DNA of 64,000 nucleotides from the NCBI RefSeq assembly GCF_002813375.1, contig NZ_PHUJ01000003.1, positions 4,154,001 to 4,218,000 on the forward strand, in the 5' to 3' direction. A program made the position numbers and the translations under genes. Positions 1 to 7,762 of this stretch are shown here, in pieces; position 1 is the first letter of the stretch; each line of letters begins with the position of its first letter. Source of the DNA: Pseudonocardia alni. GTDB lineage: Bacteria; Actinomycetota; Actinomycetes; Mycobacteriales; Pseudonocardiaceae. The notes beneath the pieces were generated by a model. That model searched no databases and was not told the origin of the DNA. It worked only from the letters and a program-made list of their open reading frames with translations.

Positions 1-1261
1 CCAGCGCCCGGCCCTGGGTGGTCAGCAGCGCGATCCGTTCGGTGATGGCCTCGCGGGTCTTGCGGTCGCCGACGTAGCGCAGCAGGGCGCCGATCTCGTC
101 GAACTCCACGATCTCCAACGGGGTGTCCCGAGTGATCGGGACCAGCCGGGTCGTTCCGGCGTGGGCGCGCTTGCGGGTCTCCATCTGCTCCACGAGGTCG
201 TCGAGCAGCGCCAGGGCGTCCTTCGAGGTGACGGCGTAGCGGTGGAACACGTCGCGGCCGTAGGCCAGCTCCATCCCCTTCGGGTCGATCCCGTTCACCC
301 GCACCAGGCCGTCGCGGATGGCCGGGGCGATCGAGAGCAGGGGCGCCCACATCAGGGAGCCCTTCCCTGCGCCGGTGGCGCCGCCGATGAGGGTGTGGCT
401 GCCGCGGACCGACTGCCGCCAGGGGGTGCCGTACTCGGTCGCCCCGGATAGCACCCGGTCCAGGTCGATCGCGTCCCCGGACAGGCCGGCCATCGCGTCG
501 AGGTCAGGTGCGGTGACGACGACGTCGAGGAGGTTGCGGCGCTGGTAGTCGATCGACACCACATTGGGTGCGAGTTCGCGGACCTGGCAGCGGTTCACCC
601 CACGCGCCACGGCCAGGGCACGGGCGGCGGTGTCGAAATCCTCCGGGGTCTGCCCTGGCACGAGACGGACCTTGACCTCATCCCACGAGGGGCCGGAGCG
701 GACCGAGAGGATGCGCGGGAGCTGGTCGCGGCGCGGGCGCTCCCTAGGTGCGGTGGCGGTGCGGCGCAGCGGGTTGACCTGGATGACCGTCGCACCCGCT
801 CGGTCGGGAACGGTGAGTCCGACCGATCGCAGCCAGCGTGGCATCCGGGGTGCGTAGACCAGCCAGCGCTGCCACCACGACCGCAGGTGACGCCCGGCCC
901 CGCGGTCGAACGAGGGCAGCGACGCGACCCGCCACACCCCGAGCGCAGCCGCCACGGCGGTGAGAGTGACCAGCAACGAGGGCCAGCCCCACCACCAGCA
1001 CCACGCCGACACCGCGGTCACCGTGGTCGTAGTGCGCCAGTGCCGGACCGTCCACGCGGCGGCGAGGACGAGGCCCTTGGCGGCGAACCACAGCGCGAGG
1101 AACACGACCGCGGCGGTCGCGAGGGCCTCCACGACCTTCACGAGGTAGTGGCCGACCTTGTAGAGGACGTAGACGGCGACCGCGACCAGGGCGCCACCGA
1201 CGGCGAGGATCTGGTTGACCGAAAGCGGCACATCAGCCGGTGACGCGGCAGTGGTGATCAC
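1..1261 (-). CDS. FtsK/SpoIIIE-type conjugative DNA translocase (TraB/TraSA-like), C-terminus off the window
   Basis: This is the septal double-stranded DNA pump that moves actinomycete conjugative elements between hyphae as an ATP-driven ring. The start is GTG at 1261, six bases after GGGAGG. Hydrophobic stretches at about residues 16-34, 45-70 and 82-110 form an N-terminal membrane anchor. A Walker A motif GGATGAGKGS spans residues 293-302, and a Walker B strand LEIVEFDE ends at D388/E389. The gene runs off position 1, so the C-terminal DNA-recognition part is not visible. Its GTG overlaps the stop of the upstream 52-aa gene (GTGA), which indicates translational coupling inside the minus-strand transfer operon. 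Chromosomal FtsK is less likely because of the WhiB, GntR and Pra-like neighbours and the nearby tRNA scar. Confidence 0.88.
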   Translation of the reverse strand, partial: MITTAASPADVPLSVNQILAVGGALVAVAVYVLYKVGHYLVKVVEALATAAVVFLALWFAAKGLVLAAAWTVRHWRTTTTVTAVSAWCWWWGWPSLLVTLTAVAAALGVWRVASLPSFDRGAGRHLRSWWQRWLVYAPRMPRWLRSVGLTVPDRAGATVIQVNPLRRTATAPRERPRRDQLPRILSVRSGPSWDEVKVRLVPGQTPEDFDTAARALAVARGVNRCQVRELAPNVVSIDYQRRNLLDVVVTAPDLDAMAGLSGDAIDLDRVLSGATEYGTPWRQSVRGSHTLIGGATGAGKGSLMWAPLLSIAPAIRDGLVRVNGIDPKGMELAYGRDVFHRYAVTSKDALALLDDLVEQMETRKRAHAGTTRLVPITRDTPLEIVEFDEIGALLRYVGDRKTREAITERIALLTTQGRAL

Positions 1262-1416
1262 GTGCGGCCTCCCTTCCGACGAACCGGGCGGACGCTGGTG
1301 AGCGGGACCAGGGCGAGCTGGTCCAGATGATCAGCGCACCGGCGGCGACGCGGGTCCGGGCGCTCGTGGAGCGGGGTCCGGCAGACCTCGCACCGGGTCG
1401 GCTTGGCGGTGCTCAT
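1258..1416 (-). CDS. 52-aa CxxC mini-protein of the transfer operon
   Basis: This very small reading frame (52 residues) lies between whiB and the translocase gene. Its ATG overlaps the whiB stop (ATGA) and its TGA overlaps the translocase GTG (GTGA), so all three genes are coupled, which supports real translation. The N-terminus has a Cys-x2-Cys pair (C9, C12) and a later Cys-x2-His pattern, CADH, at residues 27-30. Together these could bind one zinc ion as a minimal zinc ribbon. The remainder is Arg/Pro-rich. I do not recognise a named family. A role as a small regulator or accessory of transfer is inference from position only. Confidence 0.6.
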   Translation of the reverse strand: MSTAKPTRCEVCRTPLHERPDPRRRRCADHLDQLALVPLTSVRPVRRKGGRT

Positions 1417-1757
1417 GCAACGTCACCGCCCGCAGCCGGGGTGGTAGTGATAGTGAGTCCGGCGCGGTGCAGGGTCCGGCGCTCGCCGGGGGTGGTGCCG
1501 CCGGTGATGCCGTAGCGCCGGGCCGGGTCCTCCGTGGCCAGGGCGTCGGCGAGGCAGGCGGCGCGGACGGGGCAGCCCCGGCAGACCCGGCGCGGGGTCT
1601 CGACCGAGGCGGCGCGGTCGTCGACCGGGAAGAACAGCTCGGTGTCCAGCCCGGCGCACGCGGCGTCCTCACGCCAGCGGGGGCCAGTCGCGGTGGCGGG
1701 GGAGTCGGTGATCGGGACGAGCCGCAGCACCGGCCGGCCCTGGCTCGGGGCGCTCAT
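1413..1757 (-). CDS. WhiB-family iron-sulfur transcription factor
   Basis: WhiB-like proteins are actinobacterial regulators that hold a [4Fe-4S] cluster and usually act with sigma factors. The 114-aa product has the four cluster cysteines C34, C59, C62 and C68, in the pattern C-x24-C-x2-C-x5-C. A GITGGT turn follows at residues 83-88, a variant of the usual G[VI]WGG motif that has lost the tryptophan, and then comes a basic stretch. The ATG at 1757 overlaps the stop of the 145-aa gene (ATGA). WhiB genes are common passengers of AICEs, where they may tune transfer or host development. A much longer reading frame exists upstream, but the coupled start and the domain boundary favour 1757. Confidence 0.9.
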   Translation of the reverse strand: MSAPSQGRPVLRLVPITDSPATATGPRWREDAACAGLDTELFFPVDDRAASVETPRRVCRGCPVRAACLADALATEDPARRYGITGGTTPGERRTLHRAGLTITTTPAAGGDVA

Positions 1758-2191
1758 CGGGCCACCGCCGAGGTGTCCGGGAGTCCGGGTGGGGTGGGGT
1801 CGGTGAGGCCGAGGTCGGTCCAGTTGGACATGGCTCCGGCGACGTCGGAGGTGGGCCGCTGGTCGGCGAGGGCGCGCCAGTCGTCGGCGGTGTCGGTCCA
1901 GTAGCGGGCCTGGCGCTCGTTGTCGAGGACGGCGGTGACCACGGCCTGGACGTAGACGACCGGGACGCCGTTGGTGGCGGTGTCGCGCTGCAGGATCGCC
2001 CACCAGCGGGCCCGGCGGGTGTGGAGCTCAGCGAGCCGACGGGCTCGGGCGGCGTGGGCGAGCAGGTCCCCGGCCGGGGGTCGGACAGTGTCACGGATCG
2101 CGCGGCTGGTGCGGCGGAGGCCGGCCTCCACGAGACGAGCCGCTGGAACGACGGTGTCGGCGGGGGTCGCGGGTGCGGTGTGGGTGTTCAT
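1754..2191 (-). CDS. Conserved AICE hypothetical protein, 145 aa
   Basis: I do not recognise a family. The 145-aa product is soluble and mostly helical, with an Arg/Ala-rich N-terminal half (residues 25-70) containing repeated RRARWW-like basic/aromatic positions. A central hydrophobic stretch, VPVVYVQAVVTAVL, follows, and then an acidic C-terminus. No signal peptide, membrane span or catalytic motif is visible. The ATG at 2191 has a GGAAGG sequence upstream at rather long spacing. The gene is coupled to whiB by an ATGA overlap. A role in regulation or conjugation is likely only by association. Confidence 0.7.
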   Translation of the reverse strand: MNTHTAPATPADTVVPAARLVEAGLRRTSRAIRDTVRPPAGDLLAHAARARRLAELHTRRARWWAILQRDTATNGVPVVYVQAVVTAVLDNERQARYWTDTADDWRALADQRPTSDVAGAMSNWTDLGLTDPTPPGLPDTSAVAR

Positions 2192-2301
2192 CTAGGGTCG
2201 GTGTCCTTCCGAACTCAGATGCCTGGCTAGGGCGTGGGGTAAGGGAGATCCGGAGGGGGAGCCCGTTGCAGCGGGCCCCCCTCCACCTGCACGAGCGCAG
2301 G

Positions 2302-2724
2302 TCAGGCGGCGTCCTGGTTCTTGCCCGGACCGGGGCGCTGGTGACCGGGAGCACGCATCCCGGCCGCCCGGAAGCTGTAGGCCACCCGGGGCCGGCCACC
2401 GGACTCCTGCACGTAGGGCGTGACGGTGAGGCCGTCGAACTCGACCGGGCGGAACGGCAGCCCCGCGGCGGCCTCGGGCGGGACCGGCTGGTGCGGCGCG
2501 GCGATCTTCACCGTCACCGTCTTGTCCGTACGCCGTGCTGCCGGGTCCGCGTCGAGGACCGACACCGACCACACCGGCAGGCCGGAGTCCTTGTCGAGCT
2601 GCTGCACCGGGCGCCCCGGGGCGGACTTGTCGAAGTCGCGCACGGGCTCGACCTCCGACACGACGAACGCTCCGTGCGGGAACACGTCGCCCATCGCGAC
2701 GGGGAACTTGTTGGTGATCGCCAT
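2302..2724 (-). CDS. Pra-like activator of element replication, integration and excision
   Basis: The 140-aa protein resembles the family annotated in streptomycetes as plasmid replication, integration and excision activator, with pSAM2 Pra as prototype. Characteristic stretches are FPVAMGDVFPHGAFVVSEVEP near the N-terminus, WSVSVLDADPAAR mid-protein, and PFRPVEFDGLTVTPYV with RVAYSFRAAGM toward the end. The start at 2724 follows AGGAGG by six bases; an in-frame ATG at 2796 lacks such a site and would run through the operators. In pSAM2, Pra switches the element from integrated to replicating state and is repressed by the GntR protein KorSA. A GntR gene lies divergently here with shared operators, so the same circuit is inferred. 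Family assignment is from memory of motifs. Confidence 0.68.
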   Translation of the reverse strand: MAITNKFPVAMGDVFPHGAFVVSEVEPVRDFDKSAPGRPVQQLDKDSGLPVWSVSVLDADPAARRTDKTVTVKIAAPHQPVPPEAAAGLPFRPVEFDGLTVTPYVQESGGRPRVAYSFRAAGMRAPGHQRPGPGKNQDAA

Positions 2725-2754
2725 GACTAGCCTCCTGGTTGTGTGATTAGTCTT

Positions 2755-2815
2755 ACTGGCTTGAGCCAGTACAGCAGGCTTAAGCCAGTGGGTCAAGTGA
2801 CTGGCTCAGGCCAGT
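2755..2815. promoter_or_regulatory. Three palindromic operators between the Pra-like and GntR genes
   Basis: The 107-bp divergent intergenic region holds three related dyads. The first, 2755-2770, is ACTGGCTTGAGCCAGT with 7-bp arms. The second, 2774-2789, has a GGCTTAAGCC core. The third, 2800-2815, is ACTGGCTCAGGCCAGT with 6-bp arms. They are 19 and 26 bp apart centre to centre, the last being close to two helical turns. The third ends 16 bp before the GntR ATG, so it should control gntR itself. This layout fits a KorSA-type autorepressor covering both promoters. Confidence 0.8.
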
Positions 2816-2831
2816 TCGCTATCGTGAAGAC

Positions 2832-3617
2832 ATGACGTCTTCGGCACGGGCGCCGCGAGGCGCCAACAGCGACTACAGGGCCATTGCGCACGAGCTGCGC
2901 GAGGCGATCACCTCGGGCGAGTACCAGCCCGGCGACAAGCTCCCCTCGGAGCGCGCACTGGCCGAGCAGCACGGAGCCGCCCGCAATACCGCCCGCGAGG
3001 CCATCGCCGCGCTGCGCCGCGAGGGCCTAGTAAGCGCTGAGCACGGGCGCGGAGTGTTCGTCCGCAGCAAGCCGCGCTGGATGCGGTTCGGCCGCCGCCG
3101 TTACAGCGCCGCGATGCGCTCCACCAATGAGCTCGGCCCGTTCGGCGCCGAAGCTGTCGCGCAGGGCCGGACACCGCATGTGGACTCTCGGATCACCCGG
3201 GTCGAGGCAGTTCCGGCGGTCGCCGAACGGCTCATGATTGAGCCCGGAACTCCCGTCGTGCAGCGGGAGAACTGGTACTTCGCCGACAGCGAGCCGTTGC
3301 AGATCGGCGTCACCTACGCGGCGTGGAGTCTGGTCGAAGGAACCCCGTTGGGAGACTCCGCCGACCTGGGCCCGGAGGGTATCTACGGTCAGTTCGCGGC
3401 CCTCGGTCACGTGATCGCCCACGTCCGTGAGGAGATCTCGGCGAGAATGCCCACTCGTGAGGAGGCTCAGCTTATGACGATCCCCGACGGGGTACCGGTG
3501 ATCGAGCTGTGGCATACCGGCATCGACGCCGACCGCGAGCCGTTCGAGGTCACTCGCTTTGTCATGCGCGCCGACTACTCCGCGCTGGACTACGACATGC
3601 CGGTGGAGGATCGGTGA
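2832..3617 (+). CDS. GntR-family repressor with UTRA domain (KorSA-like)
   Basis: The 261-aa protein has an N-terminal winged helix (about residues 16-80, including QPGDKLPSERALAEQHGAARNTAREAI) and a C-terminal UTRA ligand-binding domain (about 95-250, ending FEVTRFVMRADY). AICE transfer systems encode such proteins as kil-override or transfer repressors, and in pSAM2 KorSA represses pra. It is divergent from the Pra-like gene, with three operator-like palindromes between them. The ribosome site is weak (GAAG), which is usual for a low-level autorepressor. Its stop overlaps the GTG of the acetyltransferase gene (GTGA), so the two are co-translated. The identity of any effector is unknown. Confidence 0.88.
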   Translation: MTSSARAPRGANSDYRAIAHELREAITSGEYQPGDKLPSERALAEQHGAARNTAREAIAALRREGLVSAEHGRGVFVRSKPRWMRFGRRRYSAAMRSTNELGPFGAEAVAQGRTPHVDSRITRVEAVPAVAERLMIEPGTPVVQRENWYFADSEPLQIGVTYAAWSLVEGTPLGDSADLGPEGIYGQFAALGHVIAHVREEISARMPTREEAQLMTIPDGVPVIELWHTGIDADREPFEVTRFVMRADYSALDYDMPVEDR

Positions 3618-4120
3618 GCTGCACTGTCCGGCTCCGACGTGCCGAAGACCTGGATTCCTTGGCTGACATCCTCCTGCGAGTCCATGAGCAGGACGGTTAC
3701 CCCGTTGAGGGGGTCGCAGATCCGACCGGGTGGCTACGCCATCCGCGCGCGCTGGCTAGTTGGACCGCAGTAGTGGACGGAATACCAATCGGACAGATCA
3801 CGCTGACCGCGGCCGACCCGGCTGACGACGCCGCGCAGATCTGGACCGAACGAACCGGTAGGCAGCCGTCCGACCTAGCGATCGTTGTACGGTTGTTCGT
3901 CGATCCTGAACACCGCACCGTGGGAGCGGGGCGGATGCTCATGACTGCTGCGCTGGATCATGCGAGCAGTATTGGACGTTCGGTTGCGTTGGATGTCATG
4001 GCCAAGGACCGCGGCGCAATCCGGCTCTACGAACGGCTCGGCGGGCAGAGACTGGGCGAAACAGTCCATTTCTATGGTACCGATTCAGTCGAACCATCCC
4101 TAGTGTTCGCCTTCTGGTGA
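3614..4120 (+). CDS. GNAT-family N-acetyltransferase
   Basis: The 168-aa protein is a single GNAT domain that transfers an acetyl group from acetyl-CoA to a small molecule or amine. Motif A is seen as VVRLFVDPEHRTVGAGRML (about residues 95-113), with a Q/RxxGxG/A-type pyrophosphate loop. Motif B follows as ALDVMAKDRGAIRLYERLG. The GTG start at 3614 has GGAGG upstream and overlaps the gntR stop. Coupling to the repressor suggests it is switched with the transfer module. The substrate is not predictable; resistance to an amino-bearing compound is one possibility. Confidence 0.82.
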   Translation: MSCTVRLRRAEDLDSLADILLRVHEQDGYPVEGVADPTGWLRHPRALASWTAVVDGIPIGQITLTAADPADDAAQIWTERTGRQPSDLAIVVRLFVDPEHRTVGAGRMLMTAALDHASSIGRSVALDVMAKDRGAIRLYERLGGQRLGETVHFYGTDSVEPSLVFAFW

Positions 4121-4158
4121 CCTCAAGCCGTGTCTCGCAAGTCCTAGCACGAGATACA

Positions 4159-6471
4159 TCAAGACCGCGCGTACATGGGCGTCAAGAACTGATCTGCAAG
4201 ATTCCGAATGTTTACGCACGACGGAATTACAATCCTTAATTCACCACCTTTGCCTTCTGCAATGCCAATCCAGTAGGCTACTTCTAGCTCTGCCAGCTTA
4301 CGCTGAATGTAGCGTTCTGTGTGCTGCTCCGTTTTTTCCATCGATGTGAACGTTCGACGGATAAACGTCACTCCTACGCCGTTGCCAAGGAGGATGGACG
4401 CGTCTGATTCGCCGCGTTGAGCGCTCCTTTTGTAGACGGTTCGTATGACACGGTCCCACTCGTTCCGAGTCTGATCGTCTCCGTCAAGAATGCAAAGGGT
4501 TGCCAACACCCAATTTTTCGGACAGCGTTGCATTAACTTCTCAAGGAGGCGTCGCAAGTCGACACCGATTGGGATCTCGGGCTTCGCTGTCTCCACCGTC
4601 CTGAACCCGGCTTCGTACAGGTACCACTCGTCGAACTGCTCTGTGTAACTGAGGAGGCGGTACCCGTGGGGTGGATTAGGAGAGTTGAATATGTAGTCGA
4701 AATATAGGCCCTCTGTGATGAAGTGTCCCAGCCAGTCGAGCTCGTCATGAGCCGAGACGCGCCCATCGCGCTCCATGCGTTGTCGGCGGATGACATACTG
4801 GGCGAGCTCAACACCCTTAAGCATCTCGGTGATGACCATAAGATCCGTTATCGAAACGACCCATGGAATACCTACGTTGTCTTTGAAAGCGCCCAGGCGC
4901 CTCAAATTGTGCGCTTCTGTGGACCATACAGTGACGTCGTCGAGAGTGCAGATGATTTCGATCTGGAAGAGTGCTCGAAGCGCTTCCGCCTGTTCTATGC
5001 TGAACCCCAGGGCTGACGCATCGTTAGATGCGAGCTGCATCGAAAGCTCGGCGTGTTGATCGGCTGCATCGGATATCGTTTTCTTAACGTCGGTGCTCAT
5101 TCTTCCTGGTGCACCGCGCCGAGCTGCATCTGTGATTCGTCCTGCCTTGCACTGCAGACGTAGAGTGATGGTGTCGGCGGTTACGATTCCATCTAGCTCG
5201 CCTTTGACGGATTCGGTGACTTTCCAGTGGATGTTCTTCCAGCTCCTCGATCCGGGTAGAGCGCCCGCTAGGAGACTGGCGGCAGCATCTTCTAAGTACG
5301 CGGCCCGCCGTTTCTGATAGCTGCTCCAAAGTTTCGGAGAGCGCGACTGAATCAAGTTTTCGATCGTCGGCCTGATCGCGTCTATCATCGAGGGCGGCGA
5401 TGCAAGAATATAGCCTGAGTCGGTCTCTACAATGGGTCTCTGAGTGAGTGGGTGGGCTCCACTGGGCCGCCAGTGGCGCTCGTGCATATACTCACTAGTT
5501 GGACACGTGAACGCCTCTAGTACCGCTGCGCATCTCGCTACCGGAACGCTGGACACCTCTGCGATGTCAGTCGCTTGGATCGTTGATATCTCTAGTGCGC
5601 CCGCAAGCTGGTGCGAGAGAGCGCGCATTCTAATCTCGAACTGCGCCTTATCGAACGAAATGGTAAGCAGCTCAGGCGGGATTGGGTAGCTAGTGCTTCT
5701 TCCGCGTCGGGCGCGCTTGAGTTCAACAGTTAGATACTTGACCTGCTCGGCAAGTTCCAGCTGAACAGTCTCAGATCGTACGTTCAAGATTTGCGGTATA
5801 GCATGCATAACATCCAATGCGTCTTGGGCGCAGAATCCGTTAATTTCGATTAGTCGCTCGGCAAGGGGCGAAAGGCATCCTTCGATCACCTTCTCGGCGT
5901 GCTTCAAGTACGCCATGTTGCGAATGCCGAGTGCTGCGAGGCGTGTCCTTGCGACGTGGTCGAGATTTGGATCTGGAAGACCTGTACTCCGTTCCTGTTC
6001 TCGCTCGACCGTGATGTTCTGGGCCTCTGCGATGAACATCTCTTGAATAAGTGCCAACGCCTGCATCGTTGAGTTCAATTTTTGCGGCGGGTTCAGGTCG
6101 GGATCTGGCTCAGGCCAGTCTGTGCGCAAGCACTGTAGTGCAAGATACTCGATATGGGCGGGATTCTGGTTGTTCTCGGATTCTTTAAATGTGTCGGGGT
6201 TGATCGACGCATAGATGGCTGAGGCGCGTGCGAGCAGGTCGAACGGCCCAACGCTCCCCATGAGTCGGAGGAGAGATTCATACCGATCGTTGTGCTGTTT
6301 TTCATCTAGGGCGAAGGCTTGAAGCATCGCGCTCCTGCCCGCCTCGCGCTGATCCTCATCGGGGTTGGGGGAGTAGACGATTCGATGCCCATCAAGCGAG
6401 AGTGTGCCTACGCCAATATCAATGCTCGCGGGGATTAGCTTACGACTTCGCCTGCGCTTCTTCTTGACCAC
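4159..6471 (-). CDS. Large unknown cargo protein (770 aa) with PD-(D/E)xK nuclease-like core
   Basis: I do not recognise this protein as a described family. Its base composition is far below the neighbours (many stretches near 45-55% GC), which indicates recent transfer. The N-terminus is strongly basic (KKKRRRSRK, residues 3-11). Residues 50-340 look alpha-helical. At about 385-445 there is a restriction-enzyme-like arrangement: a helix with E394, then GELDGIV with D427, then a strand LRLQCKAG giving Q440-x-K442, which is E...D...QxK spacing typical of NERD-like or Mrr-like nucleases. The C-terminal 300 residues have no clear motif. The GTG start at 6471 lacks a good ribosome site, so the start is uncertain. 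With the HEPN and endonuclease-like genes nearby it looks like a defence effector. That is inference. Confidence 0.72.
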   Translation of the reverse strand: MVKKKRRRSRKLIPASIDIGVGTLSLDGHRIVYSPNPDEDQREAGRSAMLQAFALDEKQHNDRYESLLRLMGSVGPFDLLARASAIYASINPDTFKESENNQNPAHIEYLALQCLRTDWPEPDPDLNPPQKLNSTMQALALIQEMFIAEAQNITVEREQERSTGLPDPNLDHVARTRLAALGIRNMAYLKHAEKVIEGCLSPLAERLIEINGFCAQDALDVMHAIPQILNVRSETVQLELAEQVKYLTVELKRARRGRSTSYPIPPELLTISFDKAQFEIRMRALSHQLAGALEISTIQATDIAEVSSVPVARCAAVLEAFTCPTSEYMHERHWRPSGAHPLTQRPIVETDSGYILASPPSMIDAIRPTIENLIQSRSPKLWSSYQKRRAAYLEDAAASLLAGALPGSRSWKNIHWKVTESVKGELDGIVTADTITLRLQCKAGRITDAARRGAPGRMSTDVKKTISDAADQHAELSMQLASNDASALGFSIEQAEALRALFQIEIICTLDDVTVWSTEAHNLRRLGAFKDNVGIPWVVSITDLMVITEMLKGVELAQYVIRRQRMERDGRVSAHDELDWLGHFITEGLYFDYIFNSPNPPHGYRLLSYTEQFDEWYLYEAGFRTVETAKPEIPIGVDLRRLLEKLMQRCPKNWVLATLCILDGDDQTRNEWDRVIRTVYKRSAQRGESDASILLGNGVGVTFIRRTFTSMEKTEQHTERYIQRKLAELEVAYWIGIAEGKGGELRIVIPSCVNIRNLADQFLTPMYARS

Positions 6472-6796
6472 GTCCGTACTTTAGCTGCGGACCAGCAGCA
6501 TCCACTAGCTCCATAGGGGTGGCCGACTCGCCATCGCGATGCCGCCCGAGGCCAAAGCAATAAGGGTCCGGTGAGTATCGGACGTTGGGCACTGAACGGA
6601 AGTGCTCAGGTGTACTCGATCGCGTCTTCTGCCGAGTATGCCTCTATGAGATCAAGGCGCCGCCTCCGGCGGCGCGGGGCCGGCCACGCCGGCCCCCGTC
6701 GCTCGCTCACTGCACCTCCGGCCCGTTCGCGGCGCCGTGGTCCGGCTACCCGGCCCCAGGCCGCGGAGCGGAGCTGATCCAACCAAGGAGCACGTC
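6472..6796. other. Intergenic region, no gene recognised
   Basis: These 325 bases separate the 770-aa gene from the endonuclease-like gene. I see no credible coding frame. The distal half is very GC-rich and contains the tandem hairpins listed separately. The half next to the 770-aa gene shares its lower GC content and presumably contains its promoter. Confidence 0.6.
6657..6696. repeat. Tandem double-hairpin repeat, copy 1
   Basis: Two adjacent perfect stem-loops occur here. The first, 6657-6675, has arms GCGCCGCC/GGCGGCGC. The second, 6676-6696, has arms GGGGCCGGC/GCCGGCCCC with a 3-nt loop. The same pair with identical arms recurs at 10159-10199. Both copies lie downstream of a minus-strand gene (100 bp after the endonuclease-like gene here), so they may work as terminators. 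The duplicated arm sequences also suggest a mobile or recombined repeat. Confidence 0.8.
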
Positions 6797-7339
6797 TCAG
6801 TAGCCGACGAGCAGCACGCCAGCGAACGGCAGCTTCAGGCGCTCGGAGGCATAGATCGCATCCAGCTGACTGCGCGTGTCCGCGTAGGCCCGGACGACCA
6901 CATCTCGGCCGCCGCTCTTGTGCCGGTAGGCAACTGGCATCAGTAGCGCCAGGTAGTGCGCGTCGACGATGAGAGATGTTCGGACGATGTCCCGGTAGTT
7001 CGCGTTCCCTCGGGCGCCCCGGCCCGCCTCGACCTCCACCACGATGCCGTCGTGGTCGTGAAAGGCATCGATCTCGTAGGAAACGCTCGGCTCGCCGTTC
7101 TCTCCGAAGAGGACAGGGCGCTTAATGCGTCCTGCGGCAGTCTTGCCCGTCTCGACGGCGTATCCGAGCTCGGTGAGGCCCGGTGCAAGCGCTTGGAGTA
7201 CGTCGTCGCTTCGAAGGGGCGCCGGCCGCGCATCTACGGTGGAGACCAGGGCCTCGACATCCGACACGGCGCGCACGAGCTGCTCGGCCCACGACGGGGG
7301 TCTGACGTTGCGGGGGTAGTAGCTCCAAGACGGGTACAC
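6797..7339 (-). CDS. Restriction-endonuclease-like protein (BglII/PD-(D/E)xK-type), about 180 aa
   Basis: The protein matches, by recall, a family of small actinobacterial proteins annotated as restriction-endonuclease-like. Visible motifs are SWSYYPRN at the N-terminus, TGKTAAGRIKRPVLFGENG mid-protein, YEIDAFHDHDGIVVEVEAGRGARGN, and LIVDAHYLALLMPVAYRHK. The putative active site is E89/D91 with E102-V-E104; the usual lysine of ExK is replaced by glutamate, as non-canonical nucleases such as BglII also lack it. No methyltransferase gene is adjacent, so a classical type II pair is not supported. The frame stays open far upstream through repeat A. I chose GTG 7339 because homology-like sequence begins there, but no ribosome site is obvious. 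Confidence 0.6.
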   Translation of the reverse strand: MYPSWSYYPRNVRPPSWAEQLVRAVSDVEALVSTVDARPAPLRSDDVLQALAPGLTELGYAVETGKTAAGRIKRPVLFGENGEPSVSYEIDAFHDHDGIVVEVEAGRGARGNANYRDIVRTSLIVDAHYLALLMPVAYRHKSGGRDVVVRAYADTRSQLDAIYASERLKLPFAGVLLVGY

Positions 7340-7411
7340 GCCGGAACCGTAGATGTTCTTCGGTCCAAGTCGGGCCCGCTGGCTGGGAACAGCTGATGGA
7401 GGCGAGAACCT

Positions 7412-7616
7412 CCGGGCTCCGCCCGAGCCCGACACCGCTCGGAGATCAGGAGAGTGCGGCGGGGCTGGTGATCTCCTCACGGCGCGCCGAGACGGCAGCC
7501 AGACCGGGGAGCGGGGCGCAAGGCTGGACCCCGTGCCCTGCACCCCGCTCCCCGGCCTGGCAGGGGTGAACCCGCGCCGCGAGGAGATCACCAGCAGGCC
7601 GGGCGCGTGGGGGAGA
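7412..7616. repeat. Nested-hairpin dispersed element, copy A (205 bp)
   Basis: The outer inverted repeat is 7469-7486 against 7573-7590 (18 bp, one mismatch, core CTCCTCACGGCGCG). Nested inside is a perfect 13-bp inverted repeat, CCGGGGAGCGGGG at 7504-7516 against 7543-7555. The flanking left part, starting GGGCTCCGCCCG, is also shared with copy B at 11086-11220. The element begins about 73 bp upstream of the endonuclease-like start codon. It may be a MITE-like or REP-like unit or a structured RNA. It has no coding potential I can support. Confidence 0.75.
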
Positions 7617-7762
7617 AGCCCCCGCGTGGGACGCTTTTGGAACACGAAACGACGCGACAAGGGCCAGAATCGACCCTGAACAACCACGAGGCCGCGGGTG
7701 GGAATCCCTAGGTCACACGCGGTATCGGAGCCCAGCAATCATGACGGTTCCGAGGTTCATGG

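Noticed and set aside
4723..5016. A 97-aa plus-strand frame inside the 770-aa gene that looks protein-like
   Set aside because: It is antisense to a longer, better-supported frame, has no ribosome site, and the lower GC of the gene makes chance frames look more natural.
7340..7738. N-terminal extension of the endonuclease-like gene to 7738
   Set aside because: The added 133 residues are encoded by repeat A and are Arg/Pro-rich with no fold-like pattern.
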